Assembly: GCA_033980235.1 (NCBI GenBank)
Contig: CM067075.1
Location: 10,136,608 to 10,200,607 of the forward strand
Source of the DNA: Diadema setosum
Lineage: Eukaryota > Echinodermata > Echinoidea > Diadematoida > Diadematidae
Direction of reading: 5' to 3'
DNA: 64,000 nucleotides
Shown here: piece by piece, positions 12,001-26,886 of the stretch
Layout of the letters: the number at the start of each line of letters is the position of its first letter
Numbering within the stretch: the stretch's first letter is position 1
Notes under the pieces: model-generated
What the model was told of the DNA's origin: nothing
Database searches by the model: none
Seen by the model: the letters and a program-made list of their open reading frames with translations, nothing else
Made by a program: the position numbers and the translations under genes

Positions 12001-15000
12001 CAACTTGAGGAATAACAAGTGGATTGACCTTTGTATTTGATTGGGAAGAGTGCTGCAATGTTTAGAAAGTTTTGAGCTATGGTAACCACAAACTCCCAAG
12101 TCCATGCATCCACAGCCAAAGCATATATAGTATGAATAGTTGATAGAACAAAGAATGTGCATTGACATAACATGGAAATTCATTTTCATGACTTTGTTGA
12201 TCAAAAGGTGCATTTTTAAATTTCACATCATGTTTTTCTTTCATAACTGAGCATTCTCATCTCCCCATGCCCAATGTATTTGTATGAACAGGAGTCATGA
12301 ATGCAAGCACAAAAAGAACAAAATCTACGAAAAAGAAAACATAAAACAAGAATACTAAATACACAAAAAAAAAAATGCAGAGAATCGGACAATTACAGTA
12401 CTTACTGTCCTCATAAAATAAGATGTGATTTTTGCATTAACTTTAAATACTTGTGACAGTCATGAAATAAAGCCAATGTAATTCATAGATTTTTTTCAAC
12501 CTTAATCACATCATGGAATACTTTCTGGTTACATTTCAACATTCCACAACATCCCTGTAGTTTACGGAATGTTATAAACCCCATGTCGGCATGATCAAAC
12601 AGACTGCGAAATTTGCCATAATGAATTGGAATTTGCCATAATGAACAGGCACTTTATAATCAAATTAATGGAAAAATCTGAGATGCACGTGATCAAATGA
12701 ATACAAAAACAGGAAATGCCTCAAATATGAATAGATGCCAGGTCCCCCAAATTGATGGCAAAGTTGAATAGGGGATGGCAAATTGATTAAAAAATGTTAA
12801 ATTATAAAAGAGATTCTCTGCTTTGGTATCCATTCAAAGTAATAAAAACACATAAACTCCCAAGCTTTCTCTATGAGTCTCTGAGGGCAGTACAAGTATA
12901 TGTCAGCTATAGCCAGATATTATCATTATTGTATGCCAACATGCCAATGATAATCATATCTATGCATGTGGCTGTGATTTCTGTGATGTGAGAGAGAGAA
13001 AAAAAAAGAGACATTAATGATGACATGTACAGAATCCATCAAGTTCTGTGTGGGACTTTCATCCCCAGGTTCATTTTTGATGCATCCAAATCAGTAGGTC
13101 TACTGAATCAATACTATTAGAGAAAACTTTAATTTTTACGAAGGAGGGTTCAGCATCCATGCTCACAAAACCTACTGTCTCATCTACAGTGTATCTCGCA
13201 GCATTTTCTCTTTGGCAAGAGGGAAAGCACATTAGTGAAAAAAAAAAAAAAATGCTTGCGCCTTTTCCCCTTGTTTGTCTGCCTCTGATTTTATCTTTGC
13301 ATAATATGTTTGAATATGACTAAGGACAGGTGAAACATTTTTGGCTGACCATGATGTCATGTTTTACATTTCGTTGACGAGTGAGCAAATGTGGCAGTTC
13401 TAACAAACAGGAATATCCACTGAGATGAAAATAGATGTGATATTAGTGTTATGTCTGTCATATAGCAGAAACAAAGTCCTTGTATGGCAGTACCCTCCAA
13501 TGCCTGAAATCTCTCCCATTAGACAGATCAGCATCTGCAGCATATATGCTTGTTTACGACACCTTATTTACATAGGATCATCAAGGTTTGTTTTTATCAT
13601 GTTTTATTCGGAAGACTGTGCATTAAAAAATGAGTACAATGGTACAATGAAAAAAAGTAAAATTGACATTCATGGAAATGATGAAAAAAAAAAGTTTTTG
13701 ACAATCCACCTCCATGTTCTTGCTCTCAAGCTCAATGCTGAAACTTTGCCAAATCACTCACACAGATAGCATCTCATCTCTCTCCGCCGTTCAAATTGCG
13801 AAAATTTCAGACTCCGTCACAACAAAAATGCGACAAGGGGCACACGATACATGATGGTTATTGCTCTTGAATGCATACGACAAGAAATGAAAAACAAAGC
13901 CGAAGAAGCGAAGATGAGCAAAAGAATATTCATCGCAACTTTCTGAAGCTTAAGAGGAGGCGCCCGTCGAAGCAGACGGCCGATCACTATCTCCATGGGG
14001 AAAGCTGACATTCTAATAGACTGAATTCCTGTTTGCTTGTAATTATAGTATTGGTAATCACCCTTGCATCGAGCCAAACAACTGAAGTATTTCTGTCTGG
14101 GGCACACTCTTTGAATAATTGGGCCTATTTCTAGACTCTGCCTAGTCTGCTATTCTCTCTCTCTCTCTCTCTTTCTTTCTCTATTTTTCTCTCTTTATCC
14201 TTCTGTCTCCACTTCTCTTTTCCTTTGTCTTTGTCATCTTTTTTTTTTCTACTTTCTCTACATCTTGATTACTCTCCTTGTTCCTCATTCAGTTTCTTTG
14301 TCTCTTTGTGTTCTCAAAAGTTTTTTATCCTCTGCCTGCTGTTGATAAGCCGTATCAATATATTCATTTATAAATCTTCACATTGAACATTCTATGGTCT
14401 ATACATTCTGTTTAAACCTGTGCTGCACTGATAATGAAACATTTGATGTATGAATCAAGTTTGGTGTGATGCGATATTCTAGCCTAGGCAACACTTAATA
14501 CACAATGTAGGCAACTCTTCTTCTTTCCCTGTCATATCAGAGTGTAAAACAGTTCTGTCCTGTACCGAAGCATAATTGCCTTGTAAAGCACAAATTACAG
14601 ATCTGGAGACAAAAACAAATATGAGTTTTGATGGCTGATAAAAATAGCAAGGTATAAAAGATTTGGGCACTGAAATGCTGTGCAAGAAAAGCTTTCTTTT
14701 GGGGCAACATTTTAAAAATCAAACTATTGTTATGTGCAGATTCACATCATCGATTACAATATCTTGCAACAATTATGCCTACTCAAACTCATCTATATAT
14801 ATCTGTATCAGTCCTTTTTCTTTTTAAACACAGATGCTGTATTATACAGTTTGTTTGACAGCAAGGCTATCATATCTGGTACATGAGAATAATTATGTAC
14901 ACAGGACCATTGAAACATCACATTTTCATACATCACATCTCATAAAACCAGAAAAAAAAAACAAACAAAACAAGTGAAGAGAATAACAAAGATTGTCGAG

Positions 15001-15529
15001 GTCACGGCACGGACGGTAAATTCATGCAACAGTCACTGCCACAAATTAAGCCGGTCTTCTAGACGTGGGTGTACACTCGTATCAGCAACCGATAGAAAAA
15101 GCATCTGGTTTACAGCACAGGAGGTCAGTACTTGATGAGTAGCTTCACAACTTGGAGGATTTTACATCTCACGCACTAGGATACAGCTCCCATAGGAAGG
15201 GTAGATGAACATTTTGTCACGCTCTCACAACTGTTGTGTTGACCTTAACAAAGCCACTTTTATAGTGCAGCATACTGATATTCATCTAGAATAATTGTGG
15301 TGCTATTTGGCACGAGTTTTATTATATACATTTGCTGTAGAGAGGTATGACGAGGAAGAGAGGTTTATTGAGTTATTTTCTGCAAATAGTGATCAAATAG
15401 ATGACTCTTTGTGTCATGCATTTCCTCCACTTTGTAGTCCCATACATTTATTGATGCGTAATAACTTTTTTTCTACGGTATGGAGAAAATGACACAGCAA
15501 TTTCTAGGATTTCTACAAAGCTCTTCAAC

Positions 15530-15727
15530 TACTGTAAAAGTGGAAATTTTCGCGGTGTTGAAATTTTCGCGCATTTCGCGCAACCATAAGCAAGCGCAAA
15601 AAATAAAAGCACACAAATATTTTTACGTGCCATATGTTCCAGTAGTTGATGTCCTGATTCCACGGAATTAAAAACACGCGAAACTCTTCTTACCCGGCCA
15701 AGCGCGAAAATATCCACTTTTACAGTA
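15530..15727. mobile_element. TACTGTA-ended MITE (198 bp)
   Basis: Terminal inverted repeats TACTGTAAAAGTGGAAATTT and, reversed, TACTGTAAAAGTGGATATTT, then TTCGCG. It shares its middle (CATATGTTCCAGTAGTTGAT) with the copy at 51,008-51,220, which is in the opposite orientation. Confidence 0.85.
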
Positions 15728-17150
15728 CACGTTCGCACACAATTTACCTAGCTGTCACAATAAAAGCTTGAAAAAGTTGCCAAACATTGATTACCTGGTT
15801 ATGGAATATTTACAATACGTACTGCTCCAATGATCTATTGGATTGAATACATAGAAAATATATTGAATACAGAATTTACATTTCATTTCTTTGTAATACA
15901 AACATCTTATCTGACAATATATCATGAGATGGTTATTTAAAATGTAATATTTGACCACTGTCAGCTGGAGACAAAATAAGTTTGGGTTGTTTAAAAACTC
16001 CAGTTTGTTTCCATCTTTTTCATACTTGGTAAAATACAACAAACACACACATACACACAAACAAACAAACAAACAGACAGACAAACAAACAAATAAAAAC
16101 AGATGTTGGGTTAATCAAATAACTCCAGCGATCGATGGACGTACATGAATTCCACTTGACAAAATAGCACGCTTTAATAACACGGCACAGGTGCTCAACC
16201 TCTGGGCTGGCATACTCTCTATACCTGTTTCAGTTTGAATGAATAATCCACATTTCCATTTGGTGGCAAGAACTCTGGGCTAACAAAATGTGTGAACAAG
16301 CATTTGCGGTGCTTTCCCTAACTAGGATGACATAGACTAGCTTTAACCCTATTACACTAGCTTTAACCCTATTACAGTCAGGTGCAGTTCTGCCATGTAA
16401 GGTGTCGATGATATTTCAAAGTTGTTGGTCCCACGGAAAGGTCAAGGCAGCTCCGGAGCTCTTCAAAGCGGTCTTACCATCCCTATGATGTGCAAAGTAA
16501 CAGTGCCTTCACACAGTGTATCACCCCCACACTGAACACGATTTACACTTTTTTGTGCCGCCTTCATCTTTCGGACGAAGAATTTAGGGCCCTAGATGGC
16601 GGCATTTTTCTCACATCGTTCAAGTGGCTGGAGACTTCCACAGACAAGCTAGGACTGACTTATAAAACAGTTTCGAACTTGTGAAAGTTTTTATCAGGGG
16701 AAGCCTAGAGTCGGGAAGTAAATGAGGAAGTGGCACCTATATCTTTCCTTCTTTCTGTCTTTTACTCTATCTTTTTCTCCTCTCTCTTCCTCTCTTACTG
16801 TCTATCCTTGCTCATTTGCACTTGGTTTTTTTTCAAAGGTAGCAAGTACTTTCAGGGGGCACTACTGCTACATTTGGAGAGACCCTCGTTAGCTTCTAAC
16901 AGCATTGACTCTATTTATTGCCCATATTATACTGTAGACATCCTCATTACCGAAACACTTTCATTCAATGGGAAACTTTCATCACAAGGGTGACCATTTA
17001 AAGGATAAAACAGACATCCAATGAGAAAATTGCCAAGAAAAAATCTGCACAAGATTCCTTCTTTTCCTCCCTGCTTTAAACAAAAAGCATGTTTGATCTA
17101 AAATTTGACAATCAGCTATCTTGGCACATCATGACCTCACTGAGGTAAGA

Positions 17151-17699
17151 TTAAAGAAAACCAAAGTCCATATATACATCTATGGAGAGCGTAAAAGCAG
17201 CAATATTAGCAGTATAACACATCAGTGAGAGTTTGAGGAAATCGGACAATCCTTTCAAAAGTTACAAATTTCTAGATGAGTTTCAATGCTGTCATTGCTG
17301 GATAAGAAGACTATAACTACAGTTCATGACATCATTATGGACAACAGTATAAAGAAAATAAAAGAAGAATTTGACAAAAGTTCATTTTTCATGAGAAGTA
17401 CATATTCCATTGACTTGTTACTGACATAGGTTAAAGGTAGCATTATTCCCCTTGCTTTCTCAAAGAGGTAAGTACAGCACTCTTTGATTATGCTGGAAAA
17501 GTGAAAATTATAAATATTGTTGTCCATAATGATGTCATGAACTGTGGTAGTCTTCTTTATGCAGTGATGACTGCACCAAAACGTTATACTTTTTAATCAA
17601 TTGTGCAATTTTCCTCAAACATTCACAAATGTGTTCTAGTGATATTGCTGCTTTCACTCAATCCATAGTCATATTTGGGCTTTGGTTTTCCTCTTTAAC
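17151..17699. mobile_element. foldback element family B (about 550 bp)
   Basis: Long inverted arms: AGCAGCAATATTAGCAG and TGAGAGTTTGAGGAAATCGG on the left reappear reversed on the right (TTTTCCTCAAACATTCAC, GATATTGCTGCTTTCACT). A better-preserved copy lies at 58,437-58,979. Confidence 0.75.
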
Positions 17700-20600
17700 T
17701 TTAACAAAACTGTCCAACTTCAATTGCGAAACAGAACTGCTTCTTTGAACAAACTCATTTATTTCCCTGTGAAATACATTGAAATCTCTTCACACTCTCT
17801 CTTCTGTACGTAGTAATCTTATTTCCGTCAACAGCTATTTTCGTATTGCTTTTTTCTTCCTCTACCTCAAGCCTCAAGAGCATTCTGAAGTAGTTACTCC
17901 TTGCGTACTACCCATGGGTCAAGTGAAGAAAAGAAAAGATGGAAACGGGAAGAGACATTTCTGGGGAAAAGGGACAGCAACCCAAATTAACTGAGATGCT
18001 CCAAGGCAGATAATATGCCACTCCGCATTACCACATGACATGTGCTTTATCTGCCTTCTCAAGCCCCAGTCCAATCCCCTTGGAGTCCCCCCTGCTGTTG
18101 TGAAATCACACAAAATATCATCATAAAAAATATGCACTATTTGCTTCGGTGGTAAAAAAAGAAGAGTTTTAGCCACAGACCAGTCTTACAATAGTAGAAC
18201 CACTAAATTTATGCGGGAAGTAAACTAAATTTTGTGTTTGATTGTTTATTGTGAAATCTACCAGCCATATCCTTTATCATGCTTATATAGTAGAGAAATA
18301 AAATCAGAAAGGACTTGTTGTTGTTGTTGTTAATGTTGTTAGACAAATTTGTCATCAAAGTTTTGCACACAAGTATAGGTAAAATGACACAATATTCCCT
18401 AAATTTGTTTAAAAGGAGGAAACATGGTGTCAGACTTTTTGTCTTGAAATGAAAGAGAAGTGAAGTTGGTTGTTTTTCAACACAGGTATCATTACGTAGA
18501 ATGCATCTGTACACACTTTTCTCTGGTCCTTTGAACTAAAAATACCTCATCAAACTGCTGATAAGAGATGAATAAATATTTGCCCGACAAAATAAAAAAT
18601 AAAAAAAGCCCTGGGGCGTAAGCTGAGAAGGTCAACTTGATGCATTCTATATAAAGCCAATAAAAAAGCATGGTCATTCATCCTATTCATTATATTTCAT
18701 TATGAGAATCTATTGTGCAAACTCCCATACAAAAAAAAAGATCACTGATCATGCACGCACTGATCAAAATGGAACAAAATCATTAAAAAAAATTGTTGCT
18801 GAATCAACTATTCACTCAAATACGCACTCATGCACACACACAAAAAAAAAAACCAACGACACACAAATATAGAATTTGTGTACCACTGTGGGTACATGTA
18901 CATATTAGAAGGGACGTGGTTGGCCATTGTGGTTTTCAACCTATATCCATATCTACGCCTATATGATATAGACATTGACTATCTCAACATTTCTTATTCA
19001 TGTGATGGAGAATATCAGAAACAACCTTCCTTCATCACTGGATTGCAAGCTCTAACTCACAAACATGCCGCATTCGATCGTGTCTAATCAACTCCTACTG
19101 CTGTGCGCCATGTGTTCACATAGTATGCAGCAAATATATATGCCTCATTCATGCGCATATCTTCCCAATCAGCATGCAGACACTGTCTGGGCCCATTAAT
19201 CTTGCCCGGACTGTTTCGTATGCATGACTGGATGATGCCATTGTTTGGGCAACAACTTCCCATCATCCCAGTTTCACGTACCTGTGTTTACCCGCTAAAG
19301 AAATCCTTACGATGGAGTCCACAACTGTCACTGATGCCTTATCAGTCTCCCTGTAAAACTCCTGGAGGACGATTAGCAACGTGGCACCAGCAGAAAATTG
19401 AAAGGGCACCATCTATAGCATAAAGCAAGAGGGAAGTTTTTTTTTTCTGTGTGTTGATGTATTAAGTACAACTAGGTCTGCTAAGAAGACTAATAATGTG
19501 CCATGTGCACGGGGGTGAAAAAGCAGTATGATCTATCCGTCAGGGGGCATCATTTTCCGGGAGAGGCGGTTCCTCTCAGTTTCGATAATTGGACCTCGTG
19601 GTATATACATCAATGACAGGCGGCGACCCACTAAAGAAGCACACAGTTTATACATCACGTAAGACGATACTCTCACAAGTGGGTCAAATTACTTCGGCCA
19701 TGAATTGCGAGCTAACATTCATTTTTGCAGGCTCTCATCTGTCTTATTGCGGTGAGATACCAGATCAAATCACAAGTCTGAGTCTTTCTTCTTCTTTTTT
19801 TGTTCTTACAATCATATACAAGAACCTGATGCAAACAATAAAAAAAAAAAAAAAAATCCAGCACGCGCCCTATTCCGTCTGTGAAAAATGTCAACCTATC
19901 ACAGGGTGTACAACTCCCAAACACTTCAAAGAAAAGTCATCCCAGGAAAACATAGAGTGAACTCTCGTAGCACTTTCAAATTGGAGATATATTTGAGACA
20001 CTATCTTGAGAGTGTTGTACGAAGTGAGAGTGAGGATATGCATTTCTTTTTACACTGCAGTCAATGTTCCATCATACAACTGATGACCCACTGGTACATT
20101 ATTATGAAAGCAAAGTAAAGTTATTTATCTGTTATTAATAACTTGACTTTTGAAGTCAACATCATAAATGAGTGTAATACGTATGCAACTATACACTATA
20201 TACACATATTCATAGACAACGTTGTAGTTCCTACACATATGCTGTACTTTAGTTGAGCTAAGATGATGATACCATCATTTTGAAAACAAAGTTCTAAAAT
20301 GGAATGATGGACCAATGTAATAGCCCTATTATATATTTTTTCATCTCAGATGAGCTAGCTCGTCTGTCAAAATTAATGGCTACATATATTCCTCTGGCTG
20401 GGAGAAAATGTACCACCTGCTACAAATTGGTATGTCAAACATTTCCACACAATAGGCAAAGCCTACATATATTTTAAATTAGTCAAGCACCAGCCAGGGT
20501 GCCTCAATTCTATGCAGCACTGGACAGCTACAGCTTGAGAGATTAATTTCACACACTTTGCTGAAACTGAATTAATCGGTACCTACGATCAGTCAAATGG

Positions 20601-22126
20601 CGGTCACGACCGAAAGTCTCTTTTTTACATGATATTTGAGCGTGATGCGGGGGAATGACTAACTGCCTTTGAGTGACAGCTGAAATCTAAGGAAGGATGA
20701 TGTGCTCAACTGAGCCAGATATAAAATCGAGTTTCCGACCACAAGCACTATGAATACAATTGCTAGCATTTTATGTACATGCATCAGACGTGCAATGCAG
20801 TGAGGTCGTGTGGAGGCTTCGGTGAAGCATCAGATTATGTTTGGAAAGTATCCAAAGAAAGGCTCAGCTATCTCTCATGGACAAGCGGAACACCAGTGGA
20901 CGGACTATGTTTTTTAATGAGGATTATCTGGGATATCGCCCTGAAGAAGAGGTCATAGCATGGCCGGTGCACGTGAGCAGCGGCTCACGAGAGGCGAGCT
21001 GTACGAATGTTGCGAGAAAATGTATAGCGGGGTCCAATAACTCCCTGGGCATGACCTCGCGATTCCCTGGGATATATGACATCATACCCTGAAGTGACTC
21101 TGAATGGTTGAATGAATGATACTCTCACACACCCACTCTCTTCACTATTTTGGGAGTCTCACCAAACAATCCCGGGGAAAAAAGAACTCGAGTACAACTC
21201 TTCTGCTTTGGGCACAGCGTAACCACAACGGGTCACTTAAGCTCTATATTTGCATTGACGTCAAAGCGCTGTGTCTACTTATTTGTGTGAATACCGTTAG
21301 TTGTTGTACGCATGCAAGGAACAACATTCAGATTTGAAAGTGTCAGAAATCATGATTTTAAATAAGACGTGGCAAACAAGCTCCTGAAAACTGCTTATAT
21401 CCAATAGTGGCAAGCCAGTGGAGTAAAAATGAGTCAAAAGGGGGCTGCATGAGCTTTCAATCTCAGCAGAATCTTTGTCAGAGACAGAAATAATTTAATC
21501 AGATGGGCATTTTACTTTGAGGGAAAAGAAAATGCAAGCTTACCCATTCACTGGACATTGATCTCATTTTCTGTGACTTGATATGTCTGTTGTAGTAGAT
21601 ATGTAGTACAAGTTTCAAACAGCACTCTAAACAACTTTCTCAAATATCTGAATATTTTCCTGCAGGGTTTGACTGCAAACAAAAGTGTATCAGGAATAAA
21701 GAGAGGTATTTTTTTTTCAGCCTTGTTTACAAACCCACCAAGTCTTCAATAAAGTTTCACCTTCAAGTGCAACATGATCCAAGAAGGGTATATATATGTC
21801 AAGATACGACTCACATTACATATCTTGTCTCTGTATCATTACGGACATTTAATTGCGAGTGCCTTGAGCACCCTTTCAGAGTTGGATACAGGAAAGTTGC
21901 CTGGTAAAAATGTCTACACTGTTAGCATAATCATTGTTAAAATGTTATAATCAACATTGTTTCAAGTGAAGACTAACGATGTACAAGAGGAAAAACACTC
22001 TGCATACAATGTACATGTATGCTTTATTATCTCATCATGCTTGCCACAATTTCTGGACATCAACAGGAGTGATGAAATCCAAAGCAGCGGAGGGCTGAAG
22101 TAATATTACAACTTGTCATGTACAAC
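17700..22126. other. no gene seen; intergenic with complex islands
   Basis: GC-richer, non-repetitive islands at about 19,080-19,420, 19,560-19,700 and 20,780-21,090 stand out from AT-rich DNA. The last has an 83-codon open frame on the plus strand without a recognisable family or clear splice pairing. Confidence 0.45.
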
Positions 22127-22446
22127 ATGACGATTCAGCGAGCCACGGTCTTTCTCATACATTGGACCTCATCTATGGAACAGTCTCCCACTCAACATCC
22201 GTCAGGAAACTTCGTACTCTCATTTCAAGACTCTAGTTAAATCATATTTGTTTAATTGTAGTTTTTGTTAATGTTAATGTAATATTGTATGGACTGGGTT
22301 TGGAGGGTTGTACACAGTATGTGTTGAAGTACACAGTATGTGTTGAAGTACGCAGGCTCTCATGCGCCGAGAGTATCATTAATGATAGATACGGCGCATT
22401 ATAAATGTACTTTATTATTATTATTATTATTATTATCATTATTATT
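22127..22446 (+). mobile_element. LINE 3' end (CR1/L2-like) with ATT-repeat tail
   Basis: The plus frame reads RFSEPRSFSYIGPHLWNSLP, then HFKTLVKSYLFNCSFC and a stop. The LWNSLP...FK..LK.YLF pattern is the C-terminus of reverse transcriptases of CR1/L2/jockey-type LINEs. The copy is 5'-truncated and ends in (ATT)n at 22,412-22,446. There is a 20-bp internal duplication around GTACACAGTATGTGTTGAA. Confidence 0.7.
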
Positions 22447-22866
22447 AACATCCATGTAAGACTTTGAATATCTTCCTTGTGATCACAATAAACCCTGATC
22501 CCTGCTGAAGGGTACAGGTTATCAGATTCAGGTCAACTTGAAGAAAGGGTATGTTGATGTATGTGTACGATGCAGCGAGCCACGTTTTGCGCATACACGT
22601 GGCCTGCAGATGTAGTACCAGCTATACCTGCCATGCTAAGCCAAATTTCTCCTTCATTTTAACTTTGAAGGTTATGAAAAAAAAAAATCATACATAGAGA
22701 CAATATATTACTTACTGCAAATGACTCCATTTCCCCAAAGGAACCAGTACAATAGTTTACTCGATGCCATAAGTTTAAATAATACTTTCAGAGCAGTGAG
22801 CATTTATTTTGAGTGCTACCTACAAGGCTTGTGGGTAATAGGGTGGTACAGTATGAATGCGTCTAT

Positions 22867-22872
22867 TTTATT
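22867..22872 (-). promoter_or_regulatory. candidate polyadenylation signal for the membrane-protein gene
   Basis: AATAAA in transcript sense, the first one after the predicted stop at 22,997. Confidence 0.3.
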
Positions 22873-22996
22873 TCCATTAACTTTCTTTGAATGTCTCGGA
22901 ATGGTTGGTCTCTCATTCATAACATAACAAGTGGATAGATTTACAAACACACTGTAAAGCAGCTCAGAATCCCTGTCCTTTCAAGGCCTCTGCAAT

Positions 22997-23027
22997 TCAG
23001 ATGTTACTAACCACTAGAAGATTGGTG
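22997..23027 (-). CDS. possible terminal coding exon of the membrane-protein gene
   Basis: Strong acceptor (AACTTTTTTCTGCAG). With the incoming AG it encodes STNLLVVSNI and then TGA. An AATAAA in transcript sense at 22,867-22,872 lies 125 bp further on. The coding part is very short, so this rests on the splice signal and phase. Confidence 0.35.
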
Positions 23028-26000
23028 CTGCAGAAAAAAGTTACAATGAAGCCAAGCAAGAAAACAACAGCAATTGATAGATTATGACAGAATTAATGCA
23101 AAATAAAATATCTTTCAATAAGATTTTGGAAAATGTGACTGACAAATTCAAAGACTAACAAAATATTAACTTGGTAGTACTTTGGACAGCTTGGTGCTGG
23201 TGTGCTTTTTTTTTGTAACATGTTTTAAATGTTAAATAAATACTATTTGATATTTTTCACAATGTGCAGAAACAACTTTATCGATATATTTGCACAAACA
23301 TAAGGAATCAAAGTTTTATATTTCCTTACATCACAAAGAAGGGAAGAATAGCTGAAGTCTTGTTGTTTTGGATTTTTATATAAAAGCCCTTTATTGAGTT
23401 ACCAAAAATTCAAGATTACAATGACTTTCCCACACAACTCCTGTTAGATGTTTCACTGTGTTTGAACTGAAGGCTTGTATTGTATAATTAAAAGGCTTAA
23501 AATTATGTGATCTCAGACTGGTTCTGCTCAAATTTCCATGAGACTGTTAATTACCTGAAGGCCACACAATTCTTCATGCTTTTCTCCCTCTCGGTAAATT
23601 TCTGTCCATGAGGGGACTGCAAATTATGTGTACAAGCCCTTCTTTTCAGCAGCGGCCTCCATTTCGAATAACTCTGTTTCAGTATGTTCTAATAAGTCAA
23701 GTATGTAAGCATGAAATTGTATTTTTGTTCATTTCATTTTCCTTTATCAAAATGTTGTATTGATTTTATTTAACTCTGTATAAAAGTGATGTAAATGTTT
23801 AACTACTATTGCATTGGTGTTATTTTTGTTGTTGTTGGAAATGGAAATGGAAATGAAATGAATTCTCTTCAAACCCATTACAACTGTACATACTGAACCT
23901 TGTACATGATAGAAACTCAATTACAAGGATTCTTGAGTCTAGCAGGTTACAGGCTATGAGCGAAAATCTTGTCAAAAGAGAGAGAGAAAGCTGCTCTGAC
24001 ATCACAGCCAATCAACACATAAATCACCAATTTCAATTCACTCGATCTCCACAGCTCTCAAAACCATCTCCAGTCTCTTTCAAATTGATATCCCACATAA
24101 ACCGTCGAATGTAACACTGTGGCGAGAAACCACGTGGCAATCGCATCTTTAGGGAAATTAACTCAATATTCTCTAGTTCTTGAAGTCCATTAATCTTCCC
24201 AATCTAGCTCTGTCTCCAATATATGATGTAAATCCACTGCACTCTTCACACACACATCAAGCTGAATTTCAAGTCACAGTTCATTACTCTGAAGGTCTGA
24301 AGGTTCCTTATTCCGAAGGGTCATTAATCGGAAAACAAAATAAGGCTCATTAGTATGACCATCTTTCCATTTCAAGATTAACAATAAACTTTACTTCATT
24401 TTCGGATGAACAAACCTTATTTCATTTTCAGATTAACAAACCTTTGGAATAACAAAATTTATTTCATTTGCAGATTAACAAACCTTTGGAATAACAAAAT
24501 TTATTTCATTTGCAGATTAACAAACTTTAGGAAAAATTAACCTTATTGTTCCATTTACATATGAACAAACCATTAGAATAATGAACCTTATCTTTCTTTT
24601 GGAATTGCCAAATATCAGAACAATGAACCTTTAGTATAACACCACATTAAAGAATCATTTTCATTTTTGGATTGAAAAACCTCTGGGAACGATATGGAAT
24701 TTGTTTGTTTCACAATTACAAACATTTGGAAAACAAAACCTTTTTTCATTTTCAGATTAACAAACCTTCAGAATGATGAACATCCCCTCAATTTCACACT
24801 GATCACCAAAACAAAAAACAAAAAAATAAAATAAAATAATGTTCCAAAACCCTGTGTCCTAACTAAGGAGCACGTTTTTCACTCACCTCTTCATCTTTGG
24901 TAGGGAATGTCTCGGCTCGATCATACTTGTCTAGCTTTCGAAGTAATTTTTCCTGCAGGAAGAGGAAAAGACATAGATTGAAAATCAGAAATTGATTGCA
25001 AAAGTAAAATAAATGCAGGAACATACATGTATGGCCTTCAGAAACATTGAGCTCTGAATTAGCTGTGATTCAGATCAATTTGCATTCTGTGTTGCCCCAT
25101 CTTCATACCATTTGTCTATAGAGCATTGATACCATTCAGGGAGGAAAATTTAGAACAAGCTTTGAGTTCATGTCAAGAATATCTCGATGATTCGGTGGTA
25201 GTAAAATCCCCATTGTGGTGTGATATACTTCACTTCTTTCAGAATCTTTCTTCATTCAAGTTGAGGAGAAGACAAATTATATCCAAAATTGTGAATTATA
25301 TTCACTGATACTTGATGGTGCATTAAGAATACACTATCACAGCTAAATATGAGATTTGGCCTATTAAGTTGACAGTGACTTGAGTATGTGTTCAGAAAAT
25401 TGCCAATGAAAGTTGATGTGTCTATACATCCCCCACTGTAAATCAATCATTGAATACAAGTGATCTTTTAAAAGACGTTTTTTTCCACAATTACGATGAA
25501 GTTTTTAAGAGGATTGCTACTTTATGACATAATCAAATGTATACAGGAGGGGCAATTTTTAGTCTGTTCAACAGTCACCATTACCACAAATCCATTTAAA
25601 AAACAAATTGTGAAAGAATAACTTTGAAAGTTGAACTTTATTTCTCTTGACCCCTTCTGGAGTATGAGAAATACAGTAGGCCTAAATAATACAACTGTGT
25701 GATACAACATATAAAATGATTACAAAATAGCAGTAACAAAGAGAATTGATCAACAAACTGTCCTGATATCAAGTACAATGTTGTACAAACAATTGGCACA
25801 ACCAAGTACAATGTATACAGGTTTCATAAGCTCTGGTAAAATGTCTGCTTGAAAAAGACGTTATTCACGACACACATCAGTACATGATGCTGACAGCATG
25901 CATTTTTTTTTTTTTACGAAATCTGGCACTGATCGTGTCTTCTTCAGCAAACTAAAATTCCATTATATTTGGATACGTCCCAAATTGAGCTGCATTTAGA

Positions 26001-26822
26001 TCGTGTCTCATGATGATTGTTTTCAAAAAGCAACATAATTCATATTACGGGATAATTCATCACTGTGTTCTGACAGTTTCTACATCATACTTTATCATAG
26101 TATGACAGATGACAGATTATTACCCAGCGACTGCATGATGGCATTTTGATATCGCCTGTAAAATTAGTGTTTAATGGTTCCAAGCATTGCCAACAATGCT
26201 GCAATGATTGTTTCCATGATAAAGGCATCATTCTTTAGGTGTTGCCATTATTTTCAGCACTCAGGCTCCTTCCCAGGGACCAAAATACCAGGAAAAAGGG
26301 CACAAGGACCATGCATATTCTATAGCTCGTACACCAGGGTTCATAAAGTAAATATGAGTTAATGATTAAAGTAAACAAGTGATTTATTCTTTGCTCAGTA
26401 GATGGACATTAGGGATATATACCGAGGAAAATATTTTCAAGGAATCTCATTTGAATGATGAATTCAAAAGTCAGGGTCGCATGAGTAAACCAATCAATTA
26501 TGACATTTACCATAAAGTGCTGTACTACGATGTATGTCATTCCGGGATGTCATAATCATTGTGTTGTAGGTGTGAGCATGTTCTTTGGTCTGAAATGCTT
26601 CAAAAATAAAATGAAATGCTAAAGTGTTGATGATTTTTTTTTTGCTCTTTTTTAATTGTCATATAATATATAACTATGAATGCTCAAAGTTCTTTGGTGC
26701 TGAAACAGAATAGGCTATGATAAGAAACTGTTGTATGGCCAGTAGGCGTGCGGGTCTAAAATGTACGGGCAACATACACAATATAATTATAATCATACAT
26801 ACAATCTTATATGACAGCAGAA

Positions 26823-26886
<64 letters not shown>

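Larger units (their letters stand above)
7204..17150. other. no gene seen; intergenic
   Basis: AT-rich sequence with microsatellites, the MITE at 15,530, a direct 20-bp duplication (ACTAGCTTTAACCCTATTAC at 16,338-16,377), a C run at 10,933-10,950, and GC-richer islands at about 11,640-11,940, 13,890-14,010 and 16,400-16,640. I could not identify coding sequence. Confidence 0.5.

Noticed and set aside
20841..21092. 83-codon plus frame (FFNEDYLGYRPEEE) in a GC-richer island
   Set aside because: Looks somewhat protein-like but no family and no clear splice partner; kept only as a complex island.
24290..24780. Possible CRISPR-like array
   Set aside because: Repeats are contiguous without unique spacers, and the DNA is eukaryotic; it is a minisatellite.
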